A DNA stretch of 64,000 bases from Prolixibacter bellariivorans ATCC BAA-1284. GTDB taxonomy: Bacteria; Bacteroidota; Bacteroidia; Bacteroidales; Prolixibacteraceae. The stretch spans positions 434,001 through 498,000 of the forward strand of contig NZ_JHXO01000006.1 of NCBI RefSeq assembly GCF_000621705.1. The letters run 5' to 3'. Positions within the stretch are counted from its first letter, which is position 1; every line of letters starts with the position of its first letter. The notes under the pieces are model-generated. The model made no database searches, was not told the origin of the DNA, and saw nothing but the letters and a program-made list of their open reading frames with translations. Positions 27,216 to 36,799 of the stretch are shown here, in pieces. The position numbers and the translations under genes are program-made.

Positions 27216-28034
27216 ATGATTTACCAAAAGTCCAGATATCTACTTCTTCTGCTTGCCTTCATGTTGGTAGGTAACATAACTTATGCCCAGTTTGGCAGGG
27301 TTGAGAGTTTGTCGAGTTTTGATGATCGTCCAATTCATTTTGGATTCTTTCTGGGCGTAAATGCCATGGACTTTGGTTTCCGTTTCTATCCCGATCCCAT
27401 CAGCCAGAACCCGGTGCTGCAAATGCCTGCAAATGCCGCCATCAAGGATAAAACGGAGCAGTATTACCGGGGGCGTTCCATTCGCGCAGATGTTGATCCA
27501 ATTTCTCCCGGATTTTCCGTGGGAATCGTGTCCAATTTCCGTCTGGCGGAATTTGCCGATTTACGTATTACGCCGGGAATGAGTTTTGGTAGCCGGCAGT
27601 TGGTTTATAACGATACCATCAATCAGGATATTTTAAGTGGTTTGGGAACAAACGGACTGGACGAGAAGTCCTATCTGAATATTCCTTCCACCTACATTGA
27701 TATTCCAATAGGCGTTCGCCTGAAGGGAAAGCGATACGGCAACCTGCGTCCCTACATTTACCTTGGCGGTACTTATCGCATCGACTTGGAGAACAAAAGG
27801 GTAGCAGAGCGCGTATTTCATATGCAAAAAATGGGAGCCTATGTCGATTTTGCGATGGGCCTTGACTCCTATCTGCAATTTTTCCGGCTTTCCACCGAAT
27901 TCCGTGTTTCTCTTGGAGTCGATAATTTGATCGATCACAGTGTTGGAGCCAATGAAAATCGTATCCCTTATTACGGTTTCGCCATCGAACGGCTTACCTC
28001 CAATGTTTTTTCACTTGTCTTTTATTTTGAATAA
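27216..28034 (+). CDS. porT: PorT-family outer-membrane protein (type IX secretion)
   Basis: Predicted outer-membrane beta-barrel component required for the type IX secretion system. The signal peptide MIYQKSRYLLLLLAFMLVGN leads into TYAQFG. The mature protein has FGFFLGVNAMDFGFRFYPDP, FSVGIVSNFRLAEFADLRIT and PGMSFGSRQLVY strands, ending FSLVFYFE with a C-terminal aromatic. Size (272 residues) and position after ubiE agree with PorT of other Bacteroidota. An in-frame ATG at 27195 or GTG at 27174 would lengthen the signal region; 27216 gives the best signal peptide. Its presence implies a T9SS elsewhere in the genome. Confidence 0.82.
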   Translation: MIYQKSRYLLLLLAFMLVGNITYAQFGRVESLSSFDDRPIHFGFFLGVNAMDFGFRFYPDPISQNPVLQMPANAAIKDKTEQYYRGRSIRADVDPISPGFSVGIVSNFRLAEFADLRITPGMSFGSRQLVYNDTINQDILSGLGTNGLDEKSYLNIPSTYIDIPIGVRLKGKRYGNLRPYIYLGGTYRIDLENKRVAERVFHMQKMGAYVDFAMGLDSYLQFFRLSTEFRVSLGVDNLIDHSVGANENRIPYYGFAIERLTSNVFSLVFYFE

Positions 28035-28123
28035 TTCCTCGTTAGGCAAGGCCTGAATGTTTGTATTTTTGTAGCGGGAAGTTCCTTGTACAGGAATCGT
28101 ATGACCTTAAGTACAGAAATAAG

Positions 28124-29698
28124 TTGCAAAAAGAGATAAACATTTCCGTCAGTCCAAAACAGGCTGCCGATGAAAAGCAGTTGTCACGAATCGTGGCATC
28201 CCAGCTGCGTTTGGATGAAGATCGAGTCCGCGGAATCATTATTCGTCGACGTTCGGTGGATGCCCGGAAGCGCGATATCCGGATTAATTTGGGTATCCTG
28301 GCCTTTATCGACGAAGAACCCAAACCGTTGAAGCCAGCTGAAAAAATTTATCCTGATGTGTCGAAAGCCGCTCCGGTGATTATTGTCGGTGCCGGGCCTG
28401 CAGGTCTGTTCGCTGCACTTCGCCTCGTCGAACTGGGAATGAAGCCGGTTATTCTCGAGCGGGGGAAAAGCGTGAGCGAGCGCAAACGAGATATTGCGAC
28501 CATTCATCGTGATCAGCAGATCGAGCCGGATTCCAATTATGGTTTTGGCGAAGGTGGAGCAGGAACATTTTCGGACGGCAAGCTTTACACCCGTTCGAAA
28601 AAGAGGGGAGATGTCAATCGTATTCTGGAAATTCTGCATTTTCACGGAGCGCAGGACGATATCCTGATTGACGCGCATCCGCACATCGGCACGAACGTAT
28701 TACCCCGGGTGGTAACGGCTATGCGGAAAACGATCCTGGAAGCTGGCGGCGAGGTTCATTTTCATTCGCGGGTAACCGATATCATCAGTCAGAATGGCAA
28801 AGCTTCCGGCGTAAAATTAAAGAGCGGGCAAACCCTTTCAGGGAAAGCTGTCATCCTGGCAACGGGTCATTCAGCCCGCGATGTGTACCAGATGCTACAC
28901 GACAAACATCTTACGCTCGAAGGGAAACCTTTTGCCATGGGCGTTCGGGTCGAACATCCACAGGAGTTGATTGATTCGATCCAGTACCATGGAAGGTCCA
29001 GAGGAGAGTTGTTGCCGGCAGCCACTTATTCGTTCGCGGAACAGGTAGAGCAACGTGGTGTTTATTCCTTTTGCATGTGCCCCGGCGGAATGATTGTACC
29101 GGCAGCCACTGCTCCCGGAGAGTTGGTGGTAAATGGTATGTCGCCCTCGGGACGAGGAGGTGTCTTTGCTAATTCGGGCATTGTCGTGGAAATTCGGTTG
29201 GAAGATATTCCGAAGAATTATAAGCGGTTTGAGCAGTTGGCCGGTCTGCATTTTCAATCCGATTTGGAGCAGAAGTGTTTCCGGCAGGCTAATCGTTCGC
29301 AATTGGCACCGGCCCAACGGTTGGATGATTTTGTGAAGGGACGGTTATCGTATGATTTACCCGAAACGTCGTACCGGCCGGGAATTCAGCTGTCGCCTAT
29401 GCACGAATGGTTACCAGAGCATATTCGTGAAAAACTACAAAAAGGATTTATTCAAATCGGGCGGAAAGCCAACGGATTTCTCACAAACAATGCTGTTATC
29501 ATGGGGGTTGAATCGCGGACATCTTCGCCGGTGCGGATTCCCCGAGATAAGATATCGTTAGAGCATATACAGATGCCACGACTTTTCCCTTGCGGTGAAG
29601 GCGCTGGCTATGCCGGAGGCATTGTATCCTCGGCTATCGACGGAGAACGTTGTGCGGAAGCAGTTGTCAGGATTTGTTCGGCATCATCCGGCGTCTGA
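28124..29698 (+). CDS. FAD-dependent oxidoreductase (uncharacterised dehydrogenase family)
   Basis: Flavoprotein of about 524 residues. An N-terminal RNA-fold-like domain (QKEINISVSPKQAADEKQLS) precedes the FAD Rossmann motif VIIVGAGPAGLFAALRLVE, then FGEGGAGTFSDGKLYTRSKK and the C-terminal FAD contact PCGEGAGYAGGIVSSAIDGE. This is the family often annotated as uncharacterised FAD-dependent dehydrogenase. No ATG is available; the frame starts at TTG 28061, but a -7 box TATTTTTG (28064-28071) overlaps that codon, so TTG 28124 is proposed. The 3-prime end overlaps the convergent methyltransferase gene by 32 bases. Confidence 0.85.
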   Translation: MQKEINISVSPKQAADEKQLSRIVASQLRLDEDRVRGIIIRRRSVDARKRDIRINLGILAFIDEEPKPLKPAEKIYPDVSKAAPVIIVGAGPAGLFAALRLVELGMKPVILERGKSVSERKRDIATIHRDQQIEPDSNYGFGEGGAGTFSDGKLYTRSKKRGDVNRILEILHFHGAQDDILIDAHPHIGTNVLPRVVTAMRKTILEAGGEVHFHSRVTDIISQNGKASGVKLKSGQTLSGKAVILATGHSARDVYQMLHDKHLTLEGKPFAMGVRVEHPQELIDSIQYHGRSRGELLPAATYSFAEQVEQRGVYSFCMCPGGMIVPAATAPGELVVNGMSPSGRGGVFANSGIVVEIRLEDIPKNYKRFEQLAGLHFQSDLEQKCFRQANRSQLAPAQRLDDFVKGRLSYDLPETSYRPGIQLSPMHEWLPEHIREKLQKGFIQIGRKANGFLTNNAVIMGVESRTSSPVRIPRDKISLEHIQMPRLFPCGEGAGYAGGIVSSAIDGERCAEAVVRICSASSGV

Positions 29699-30446
29699 AT
29701 TCGGAACAGGTGATAGAAGTTGCCATGGCCACGTTCAGTGATTCCGACGTCATCCGGTCGGCCGGAAAATTAGGGATATGAATTTTGTGCTGAATGAAAG
29801 GTTCAACATCGTCAGAAATGCCTTTCCCTTCGTTGCCCATTACAATAATCCCGTTTGGAGAGAGTGAAGCAGAATAAATGGCTTCGCCCTCGAGAAATGT
29901 TCCGTACACCGGAATTTCCATTTCATTTGCCCATTGAAGATAGTTCGGCAGGTTACCGTAGTGTAGTCTGATACGAGCGATGGCACCCATGGTTGCCTGA
30001 ATGGTTTTGGGATTATACAAATCGACTGTATCCTCTGAGCAAAGAATATTTTTGATGCCAAACCAATCGGCCAGGCGAATAATGGTTCCCAGGTTGCCGG
30101 GATCCTGAACTCCATCCAGCGCCAGGCACAGATCGCCGGCAATTTCTTCCCATGACAATGAATGTTCTGGAATTCTAACTGTGGCAACAATGTCGGGAGA
30201 CGATTTTAGCTGAGAGATTTTCTTTAAATCCGCAGGTTGCGAGGTATGGATGTTTTTCGGGTTAAAACCCTTTCCTTCGACAGTTGCAATTAATTCTGGC
30301 GTGCAAAAGACTTCCCGAACTTTCATTTCTGAATCAAGCAGATCGAAAACGAGTTTTTGGCCTTCGGCGACGAAAAGGCCTTCGCTGCGCCTGAATTTTT
30401 TCAGATGAAGCGAACGGAGTTGTTTTATTTTGTTTTTTGAGAGCAA
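29667..30446 (-). CDS. TrmH/SpoU-family RNA 2'-O-methyltransferase
   Basis: SAM-dependent rRNA or tRNA ribose methyltransferase, 259 residues. The N-terminal substrate-binding domain (IKQLRSLHLKKFRRSEGLFV) precedes the SPOUT knot with motif 1 DGVQDPGNLGTIIRLADWFG, motif 2 GIIVMGNEGKGIS and motif 3 IPNFPADRMTSESLNVAMAT, all diagnostic. The exact RNA target cannot be assigned. It is divergent from tamL with a 72-base promoter space, an arrangement seen in other Bacteroidota. Confidence 0.93.
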   Translation of the reverse strand: MLSKNKIKQLRSLHLKKFRRSEGLFVAEGQKLVFDLLDSEMKVREVFCTPELIATVEGKGFNPKNIHTSQPADLKKISQLKSSPDIVATVRIPEHSLSWEEIAGDLCLALDGVQDPGNLGTIIRLADWFGIKNILCSEDTVDLYNPKTIQATMGAIARIRLHYGNLPNYLQWANEMEIPVYGTFLEGEAIYSASLSPNGIIVMGNEGKGISDDVEPFIQHKIHIPNFPADRMTSESLNVAMATSITCSEFRRRMMPNKS

Positions 30447-30518
30447 ACCGCTATACTGAGTTTCACAATTAACTTCAGCAAAAATAAGCGATTTTAAATT
30501 ATTGAGTTCACTATATTT

Positions 30519-32873
30519 GTGAGGTTTCCAATTTTCAGTGTATTGAAGGATTTGTTGAGAATAATAAAGCTGATTTCCGGATTGGCCTTTCTGGTTTTAC
30601 TACTTTTTTCGTGCCGGACAACGAAATTTGTTCCGCAGGACCAATACCTGTTGAATAAAGTGAAGGTGGAAGTTGATACGAAAAACATTGACAGACAGGA
30701 ATTAAAAAATTATTTTCGGCAAACCCCCAACACCTCCATTCTCGGATTCTGGAAGTTTCATTTGGCACTTTACAACTTATCGTCACGAAAGAAAAACGAC
30801 GGTTGGCTGAAGCGCATAGGTGAAGCACCTGTGATATACGATCCCTTCCTGACCAGGCGTTCAGACGAAGAGTTGAAACGGTACATGCACAACAAGGGCT
30901 ATTATGATGCAGAGGTAACCGATACGGTTTATCGTAAAAAGAAAAAGGCTGAAGTCGTCTATCGCATTACCGCCAATGAACCTTATACAATCAGTCGCTA
31001 CAAGGTTGACGTGCTTGACGACTCACTCCAGACAATCGTACATCAGGATTCGACATTGTCGACGGTTCATGTCGGTGAAAATCTGGACATGGATAAACTG
31101 GCCAGTGAGCGATTGCGGATGGTTCGTACATTAAAGGATCAAGGTTATTATCGGATGAATCGTAACAGTATTTCCTATGAGGCCGATACAACTTTGGGAA
31201 AACGGCAATCGGCCGTAACCATGCTGGTTGGAGAGCAGGAAATACAGGACTCGCTGGGCAATATCGAATATCAGCCGCATACGAAGTTTACATTCCGGAA
31301 TTTCTATTTCTTGACAGAATATGAACCCCGTAAAGCACTATTCGGTGAGCACCTGAATATGGACATGGTCCCGCAGGATACGCTGAAAGTTGACAACTAC
31401 TACTTCATCTATAAAAAATCGTTGCGTTTCCGTCCTGATTTGCTCATCAATGCGAACCATATTGGTGATGCGGGTTATTATAAGGTGAGTGAAGTAGAGC
31501 GCACCTACAATGAACTATCGTTGTTGCGATTATTCAAAGTAATTAATATTCAGTTCGAGGATACCGGGCAACGGGATTCACTGGGGCACTCTATGCTCGA
31601 TTGTATCATTCAATTGACCCCGTCTACCAAGCAATCTTATTCATTCTCGCTCGAAGGAACTAATTCATCGGGGAACCTGGGAGTCGCCGGGAATTTAAAT
31701 TATCAGCACCGAAATCTTTTCAAGGGGGGAGAGATTCTCGATGTACAATTGCGTGGAGCAACCGAGCGGCAAAGCTATGGTGTGAAGGATTCTGTCAAAT
31801 TTTTTAATACCCTGGAAACAGGTATCGAAACCAAACTTACGCTGCCCAAATTTTTGGCTCCGATTCGATCAAATCGACTGTTTCAATACTCTACGCCCAA
31901 AACGCTTTTTAGTCTGGCATACAATTATCAGCGTCGTCCCGATTACACCCGGACCATTGCACGTGCCAGTTTTGGCTACCAGTGGAAATCGTCCGAGTTC
32001 TCAACACACCGAATCAATTTGCTGGATTTCAATCTGGTGAAAATGTTTTCATACGATCCGGAGTTCATTGCATCCATCGAAAATCTGTATATCCGTAGCT
32101 CATATACCGATCACTCCATTTCATCGTTTAATTACATTTATACATATAATACACAGCGCTTGCAGAAGAGAACCAACTATAAATATTTGCGTGCCTCATT
32201 CGAAACAGCCGGGAATACATTATATGGATACAGCAAACTGGCAAACCGCCCCCAGGAACTGACGGACACGTTAGCAGGAGGCCAGTATAAATTCCTGGGA
32301 ACACCATTTGCTCAGTATGTCAGAACCGATCTGGAGTATCGTCGTGGCTGGGTACTCGATAAGTACAATACGGTCGTCATTCGTGGTTTTGGCGGTATTG
32401 CAGTTCCATACGGTAACTCGAAGCAGGTACCTTTCGAGCGGAAATACTTTACCGGAGGTGCCAACGACATTCGTGCCTGGCCGGTTCGTTCACTTGGTCC
32501 AGGTACTTATAAAGCCGATCCGAATGCTTTCCCGAATCAAACAGGAGATGTTAAGTTGGAAGGTAATATTGAATATCGTTATAAGATGATTGGTATGCTG
32601 GAAGGAGCCTTTTTCCTGGATGTCGGTAATATCTGGTCGTTGAATGATAACCGCCCGGGAACCGAGTTTCGTTTGGACAAGTTTTATAATGAATTAGCAG
32701 TGGGAACAGGAACCGGATTTCGGTTCGATTTTTCATATGTGATTTTTCGACTGGATGTTGGAATGAAACTATGTGATCCTTCACGTCCGGCAGGCTCAAG
32801 ATGGATCATTGGTAACCGCCCGTATACAACTGATGATTTCAACGTTACCTTCGCAATAGGGTATCCCTTTTAA
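30519..32873 (+). CDS. tamL: TamL-type BamA/TamA-family outer-membrane lipoprotein
   Basis: Omp85-superfamily barrel protein of 784 residues, the Bacteroidota counterpart of TamA thought to help insert outer-membrane proteins with TamB. The N-terminus has a hydrophobic stretch and lipobox LVLLLFSC, followed by POTRA-like domains (residues about 35-330, with DEELKRYMHNKGYYDAEVTD) and a 16-strand barrel with FERKYFTGGANDIRAWPVRS and the C-terminal FNVTFAIGYPF. A TamB gene is not nearby. The start is uncertain: GTG 30519 overlaps a -7 box TATATTTG (30512-30519), so TTG 30543 may be the true start. Confidence 0.87.
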   Translation: MRFPIFSVLKDLLRIIKLISGLAFLVLLLFSCRTTKFVPQDQYLLNKVKVEVDTKNIDRQELKNYFRQTPNTSILGFWKFHLALYNLSSRKKNDGWLKRIGEAPVIYDPFLTRRSDEELKRYMHNKGYYDAEVTDTVYRKKKKAEVVYRITANEPYTISRYKVDVLDDSLQTIVHQDSTLSTVHVGENLDMDKLASERLRMVRTLKDQGYYRMNRNSISYEADTTLGKRQSAVTMLVGEQEIQDSLGNIEYQPHTKFTFRNFYFLTEYEPRKALFGEHLNMDMVPQDTLKVDNYYFIYKKSLRFRPDLLINANHIGDAGYYKVSEVERTYNELSLLRLFKVINIQFEDTGQRDSLGHSMLDCIIQLTPSTKQSYSFSLEGTNSSGNLGVAGNLNYQHRNLFKGGEILDVQLRGATERQSYGVKDSVKFFNTLETGIETKLTLPKFLAPIRSNRLFQYSTPKTLFSLAYNYQRRPDYTRTIARASFGYQWKSSEFSTHRINLLDFNLVKMFSYDPEFIASIENLYIRSSYTDHSISSFNYIYTYNTQRLQKRTNYKYLRASFETAGNTLYGYSKLANRPQELTDTLAGGQYKFLGTPFAQYVRTDLEYRRGWVLDKYNTVVIRGFGGIAVPYGNSKQVPFERKYFTGGANDIRAWPVRSLGPGTYKADPNAFPNQTGDVKLEGNIEYRYKMIGMLEGAFFLDVGNIWSLNDNRPGTEFRLDKFYNELAVGTGTGFRFDFSYVIFRLDVGMKLCDPSRPAGSRWIIGNRPYTTDDFNVTFAIGYPF

Positions 32874-32919
32874 CGTAGTTTTAACAGGTGTTGTAAAACA
32901 TTATTTCATTTTTTATTCG

Positions 32920-32927
32920 TACCTTTG
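32920..32927 (+). promoter_or_regulatory. -7 promoter element of fba
   Basis: TACCTTTG, an exact TAnnTTTG match; the nearest upstream TTG (32891) is 26 bases away, slightly long. It predicts a leader of about 70 bases before the ATG at 33005. Confidence 0.55.
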
Positions 32928-33004
32928 CAACCGGTTATTTGAAACGATAACCAAGAGAATTAGGTTATTTATAGTAAGTTATATCTACCTGTAAAATAAG
33001 AGCT

Positions 33005-34087
33005 ATGAGCGCAAAATTATTCAAAGACATTAAACCTGGTGTTGTAACCGGGGAAGACCTTCAAACCATTTTTAAAGTAGCCAAAGAAAACAACTTCGCT
33101 CTTCCGGCAGTAAACGTAACCGGAACCGATACTGTTAACGCAGTTTTGGAAGCTGCCAAAGTTGTTAATTCACCGGTCATCATTCAGCTTTCAAACGGTG
33201 GTGCTGCTTTTTATGCAGGTAAAGGGTTGAAACTCGAAGGTCAGCAAGCTGCTATCCTGGGTGGAATCTCAGCTGCAAAACATATTCATACGGTTGCTGA
33301 AGCCTACGGAGTGCACGTGGTTCTGCACACCGACCATGCAGCAAAGAAACTGTTGCCCTGGATTGACGGATTGCTCGATGCAGGTGAAAAACATTTCGAA
33401 CAATACGGCAAACCGCTGTTTAGTTCACATATGCTCGACTTGTCAGAAGAGTCACTGGAAGAAAACATCGAGATTTCGAAAAAATACCTTGCCCGCATGA
33501 GCAAAATGGGTATGACTCTTGAAATCGAATTGGGTATCACCGGTGGTGAGGAAGATGGAGTTGACAATACAGGAGTAGATAACTCACTGCTGTACACTCA
33601 GCCGGAAGATGTTTTTTATGCTTACACCGAATTGAGCAAAGTATCTCCGAACTTCACGGTTGCTGCTTCATTTGGTAATGTACACGGAGTTTACAAGCCA
33701 GGAAACGTTGTATTGACTCCGGTGATTCTGAAAAACTCACAGGATTACATTGCTGAGAAGCTGGGTCTCGAAGATAAGAAACCCGTTAACTTCGTATTCC
33801 ACGGCGGTTCTGGTTCTAAACCTGAAGAAATCCACGAAGCTATTGGCTATGGTGTTATCAAAATGAATATCGATACCGATACTCAGTGGGCTATGTGGAA
33901 TGGTGTTCGTGAATTCGAAGCTAAAAACCACGACTACCTGCAATCGCAGATTGGTAACCCTGAAGGTGAAGAAAAACCGAACAAGAAATATTACGATCCT
34001 CGTGTTTGGCTGCGTGCCGGCGAGCAGGGTGTGATTGATCGTTTGAAAGAAGCTTTTGAAGCACTGAACGCTATCGATCGCGACTAA
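33005..34087 (+). CDS. fba: Class II fructose-bisphosphate aldolase
   Basis: Zinc-dependent aldolase (FbaA-type, 360 residues) that cleaves or forms fructose 1,6-bisphosphate. The zinc ligands are visible in VVLHTDHAAKKLLPW and NFVFHGGSGSKPEEI, the catalytic region near SSHMLDLSEESLEENIEI, and GVIKMNIDTDTQWAMW binds phosphate. Codon use is biased, like gap, suggesting high expression. It stands alone between its promoter and a perfect terminator. Confidence 0.96.
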   Translation: MSAKLFKDIKPGVVTGEDLQTIFKVAKENNFALPAVNVTGTDTVNAVLEAAKVVNSPVIIQLSNGGAAFYAGKGLKLEGQQAAILGGISAAKHIHTVAEAYGVHVVLHTDHAAKKLLPWIDGLLDAGEKHFEQYGKPLFSSHMLDLSEESLEENIEISKKYLARMSKMGMTLEIELGITGGEEDGVDNTGVDNSLLYTQPEDVFYAYTELSKVSPNFTVAASFGNVHGVYKPGNVVLTPVILKNSQDYIAEKLGLEDKKPVNFVFHGGSGSKPEEIHEAIGYGVIKMNIDTDTQWAMWNGVREFEAKNHDYLQSQIGNPEGEEKPNKKYYDPRVWLRAGEQGVIDRLKEAFEALNAIDRD

Positions 34088-34116
34088 GAAAGTTCATACC
34101 GAACGATACATATATG

Positions 34117-34141
34117 AAAACCACCTTCGGGTGGTTTTTTT
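34117..34141 (+). terminator. Terminator of fba
   Basis: AAAACCACC, loop TTCG, GGTGG and T7. A UUCG tetraloop on a short perfect stem, 30 bases after the stop codon. Confidence 0.9.
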
Positions 34142-34298
34142 GTTTATATACATTTGTTCGTGTTAGGAAGTATCTTGGGCAATCCGAAAAAAAATGACAA
34201 ATTTGCTCGCTGTAAAATGTTGATTATAAAAAGCTTTTATTTATTCTAAATTGAGATTATCTGCGATTTCAATTTATTGAACTAACACTAACCACCTT

Positions 34299-35648
34299 AT
34301 GCAAGGAAAGAGAGACAGCTTTACAAGTCGTTTTGGCGTTATTGCTGCAGCGGCGGGTTCGGCCATCGGACTTGGTAACATCTGGCGATTCCCCTATGTC
34401 CTGGGCGAAAACGGGGGAGGAGCATTTTTCCTGATTTACCTTTTTTTCATTGTCCTAATAGGCATTCCGTTAATGTTAACTGAGATGACGCTTGGAAGAA
34501 GTGCTCAGCGTAACGCCTTCGGGACATTTAAATTTCTGGCTCCCAAAACTGGCTGGCCATTGGTCGGTATTATGGGAGTGGCAGCAGCATTCATGATTTT
34601 ATCTTTTTACAGTGCCGTAGCCGGATGGACGCTGGAGTATACACTTCAGGCTGTTAGAAACAACTTTGCAGGAAAAAATCCGGTAGAATTGAATACGATG
34701 TACGGCGATTTCGTCTCCGGCTCGTTTTGGCCTGTTGTGTGGATGCTGATTTTTCTTTTTCTAACATCAGCTATTGTGGTGGCAGGAGTGAGCAAAGGAA
34801 TTGAGAAGTATACTAAAATTCTGATGCCTGTTTTGCTTGTTATTATCATCATTCTCGACATCCGGGCGATTACCCTTCCCGGTGCAGGTGAAGGATTGGA
34901 GTTTTTGTTTAAACCCGATTTTAGCAAGCTAACCGGAAATACAGTCCTGGAAGCATTGGGACAGGCTTTCTTTTCACTAAGCCTGGGAATGGGAACCATT
35001 ATTACCTATGGCTCTTACATTAACAGGAAAGAGAGATTGATGAGTACGGCGGCGTCCGTTTCGCTTGCCGATACATTGATAGCGGTATTGGCAGGAGTCG
35101 CTATATTCCCTGCCGTTTTTGCTTTTAATATTGAGCCCGATGCAGGTCCCAAGCTTGTGTTCATTACGTTACCGAATATTTTCCAGCAAATGCCCGGCGG
35201 ATATTTCTTTGCTTTAATATTCTTTGTCCTGTTAGTCATTGCGGCATTGACATCTTCCATCTCATTATTAGAGGTCATTGTTGCCTATTTCTCCGAGGAA
35301 TTAAAGATTAGCCGGAAAAAAGCCACGTGGTTGTCGGGGATTGCAGCGGGAATATTAGGAGTTCTTAGCGCCTTGTCATATGGACCCCTGAAAGATGTTA
35401 CACTATTCGGAAAAACCGCTTTTGAGTTGCTCGACTACGTTTCTTCCAACATTCTGTTGCCTTTCGGCGGACTATTAATTACCATTTTTGCCGGCTATAT
35501 CCTTAAAAAGGCCGTAATGAAAAAGGGAGTGGAAGGTGAAAGCGGACATGAAAAACTCTTCAAGGTTTACTATTTCATCATCAAGTTTCTGGCACCGGTG
35601 GCGATCGCCTTTGTCTTTTTGAACAGTCTTGGAATTCTGAAATTTTAA
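34299..35648 (+). CDS. Sodium-dependent transporter, NSS/SLC6 family
   Basis: LeuT-fold symporter of 449 residues and about 11 helices, the size of bacterial NSS proteins. The signature in helix 1, AAAGSAIGLGNIWRFPYVLG, contains the unwound region for Na and substrate; then GGGAFFLIYLFFIVLIGIPL in helix 2 and QAFFSLSLGMGTIITYGSYI in helix 6. It probably imports an amino acid with Na, which fits an organism that also carries the oadGAB sodium pump. The substrate is unknown. It is monocistronic with a strong terminator. Confidence 0.93.
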   Translation: MQGKRDSFTSRFGVIAAAAGSAIGLGNIWRFPYVLGENGGGAFFLIYLFFIVLIGIPLMLTEMTLGRSAQRNAFGTFKFLAPKTGWPLVGIMGVAAAFMILSFYSAVAGWTLEYTLQAVRNNFAGKNPVELNTMYGDFVSGSFWPVVWMLIFLFLTSAIVVAGVSKGIEKYTKILMPVLLVIIIILDIRAITLPGAGEGLEFLFKPDFSKLTGNTVLEALGQAFFSLSLGMGTIITYGSYINRKERLMSTAASVSLADTLIAVLAGVAIFPAVFAFNIEPDAGPKLVFITLPNIFQQMPGGYFFALIFFVLLVIAALTSSISLLEVIVAYFSEELKISRKKATWLSGIAAGILGVLSALSYGPLKDVTLFGKTAFELLDYVSSNILLPFGGLLITIFAGYILKKAVMKKGVEGESGHEKLFKVYYFIIKFLAPVAIAFVFLNSLGILKF

Positions 35649-35670
35649 TCCGATAATATTGAATTCATTG

Positions 35671-35702
35671 AAAAGCTTTCTGGTTAACAGGAAGCTTTTT
35701 TT
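35671..35702 (+). terminator. Terminator of the NSS transporter gene
   Basis: Twelve-base stem AAAAGCTTTCTG (35671-35682) with CAGGAAGCTTTT (35688-35699), one G-U pair, 5-base loop, continuing into T to 35702. Confidence 0.88.
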
Positions 35703-35744
35703 GTAACTTTAATATGGAAGTTGCCAATCCAAGACTTCATATTA

Positions 35745-36662
35745 ATGAAATTTTCTTTTTTGCGCACATATTTTAGCTTCTCGAAAAGAGAGAAAAACGG
35801 CCTATTGGTTTTGCTCACCATTTTGTTGGTAATTATCGGAATCAATTTGATGTTACCAATTATTATCCCAACACCGAAATACGATTTTTCGGAGTGGGAA
35901 GAGCAAGTCGCGACATATCAAAAACATCTGGATAGTCTTTCCAGAGAGAAAAACCGATTGCATCTTGTCCCATTCAATCCAAACAAAGTTACCAGAGATG
36001 AGCTAATGGCGATGGGAATTCCGGAAAAGCCTGCATCCAATTGGGCGAACTATCTCCGGAAAGGAGGTCATTTCAGAAAGCCGGAAGACGTTGGGAAAAT
36101 TTATGGATTGTCTGATTCGATTAGTGAGAAACTTGTGCCTTTCGTCCGGATGGTGGAGGATACAATGCCTCGCGTTAAGAGAATCGTAAAGAATCGACCT
36201 CTCCGGAAATCATCAGCAGTTAAAAAGCCTCGGCTGCAAGCTGCCGTTCCGGATAAAATAGCAATTCCGGTTGTCGATTTAAACAGGGCTGATTCCGTCG
36301 ATCTGGAAAAACTACCGGGAATTGGTCCCGTGTTGGCCGGACGCATTGTCAAATACCGTAGGTTGCTGGGCGGATATTATTCGGTAGGGCAATTAAAAGA
36401 AGTTTATGGCCTGAGGGGAGAACATTATAATAAAGCCCTGCCTTATTTAAAGGTGGCAAAAGACTCGTTGCATCCCATTCAAATCAACTTTGCCTCATTG
36501 GGCGATTTGGCTCGTCATCCTTATATCAACTATCGTGAAGCTAAAGCGGTCGTGAACAAACGAGAGAAACTGGGCAAGATTGAAAGTTTTGACGTCCTTG
36601 AGGATATTTTCCTTCCTGAAAAAGTTGAAAAACTACATCCTTACATTATCTTTGCGCCGTAA
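35745..36662 (+). CDS. Membrane-anchored helix-hairpin-helix (ComEA-like) protein
   Basis: Protein of 305 residues with one N-terminal membrane helix (NGLLVLLTILLVIIGINLML) and a long soluble part containing three HhH-type units: NPNKVTRDELMAMGIPEKPA (about residue 80), NRADSVDLEKLPGIGPVLAG (about 185) and the degenerate FASLGDLARHPYINYREAKA (about 255). The central unit has the DNA-backbone-binding LPGIGPxLA loop of ComEA. Binding DNA outside the inner membrane is possible, but many such Bacteroidota proteins have no known role. The ATG at 35745 is preferred over TTG 35721. Confidence 0.8.
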   Translation: MKFSFLRTYFSFSKREKNGLLVLLTILLVIIGINLMLPIIIPTPKYDFSEWEEQVATYQKHLDSLSREKNRLHLVPFNPNKVTRDELMAMGIPEKPASNWANYLRKGGHFRKPEDVGKIYGLSDSISEKLVPFVRMVEDTMPRVKRIVKNRPLRKSSAVKKPRLQAAVPDKIAIPVVDLNRADSVDLEKLPGIGPVLAGRIVKYRRLLGGYYSVGQLKEVYGLRGEHYNKALPYLKVAKDSLHPIQINFASLGDLARHPYINYREAKAVVNKREKLGKIESFDVLEDIFLPEKVEKLHPYIIFAP

Positions 36663-36711
36663 ATTTCGGCAGCATTATTTGTCGTTGGCACCAATTATTT
36701 CGTGCTGACAG

Positions 36712-36742
36712 TTTGATTCGTAACGGAATATTCATAAATTTG
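36712..36742 (+). promoter_or_regulatory. Promoter of rpsU
   Basis: TTTG (36712-36715), exactly 19 bases, TAAATTTG (36735-36742): a perfect Bacteroidota sigma-A promoter, 57 bases before the rpsU ATG. Confidence 0.82.
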
Positions 36743-36799
36743 CGACCCGAAATCAGGAATAATAAAGAAACTCGAATAAATAAGTAATAAGGAAACGGT

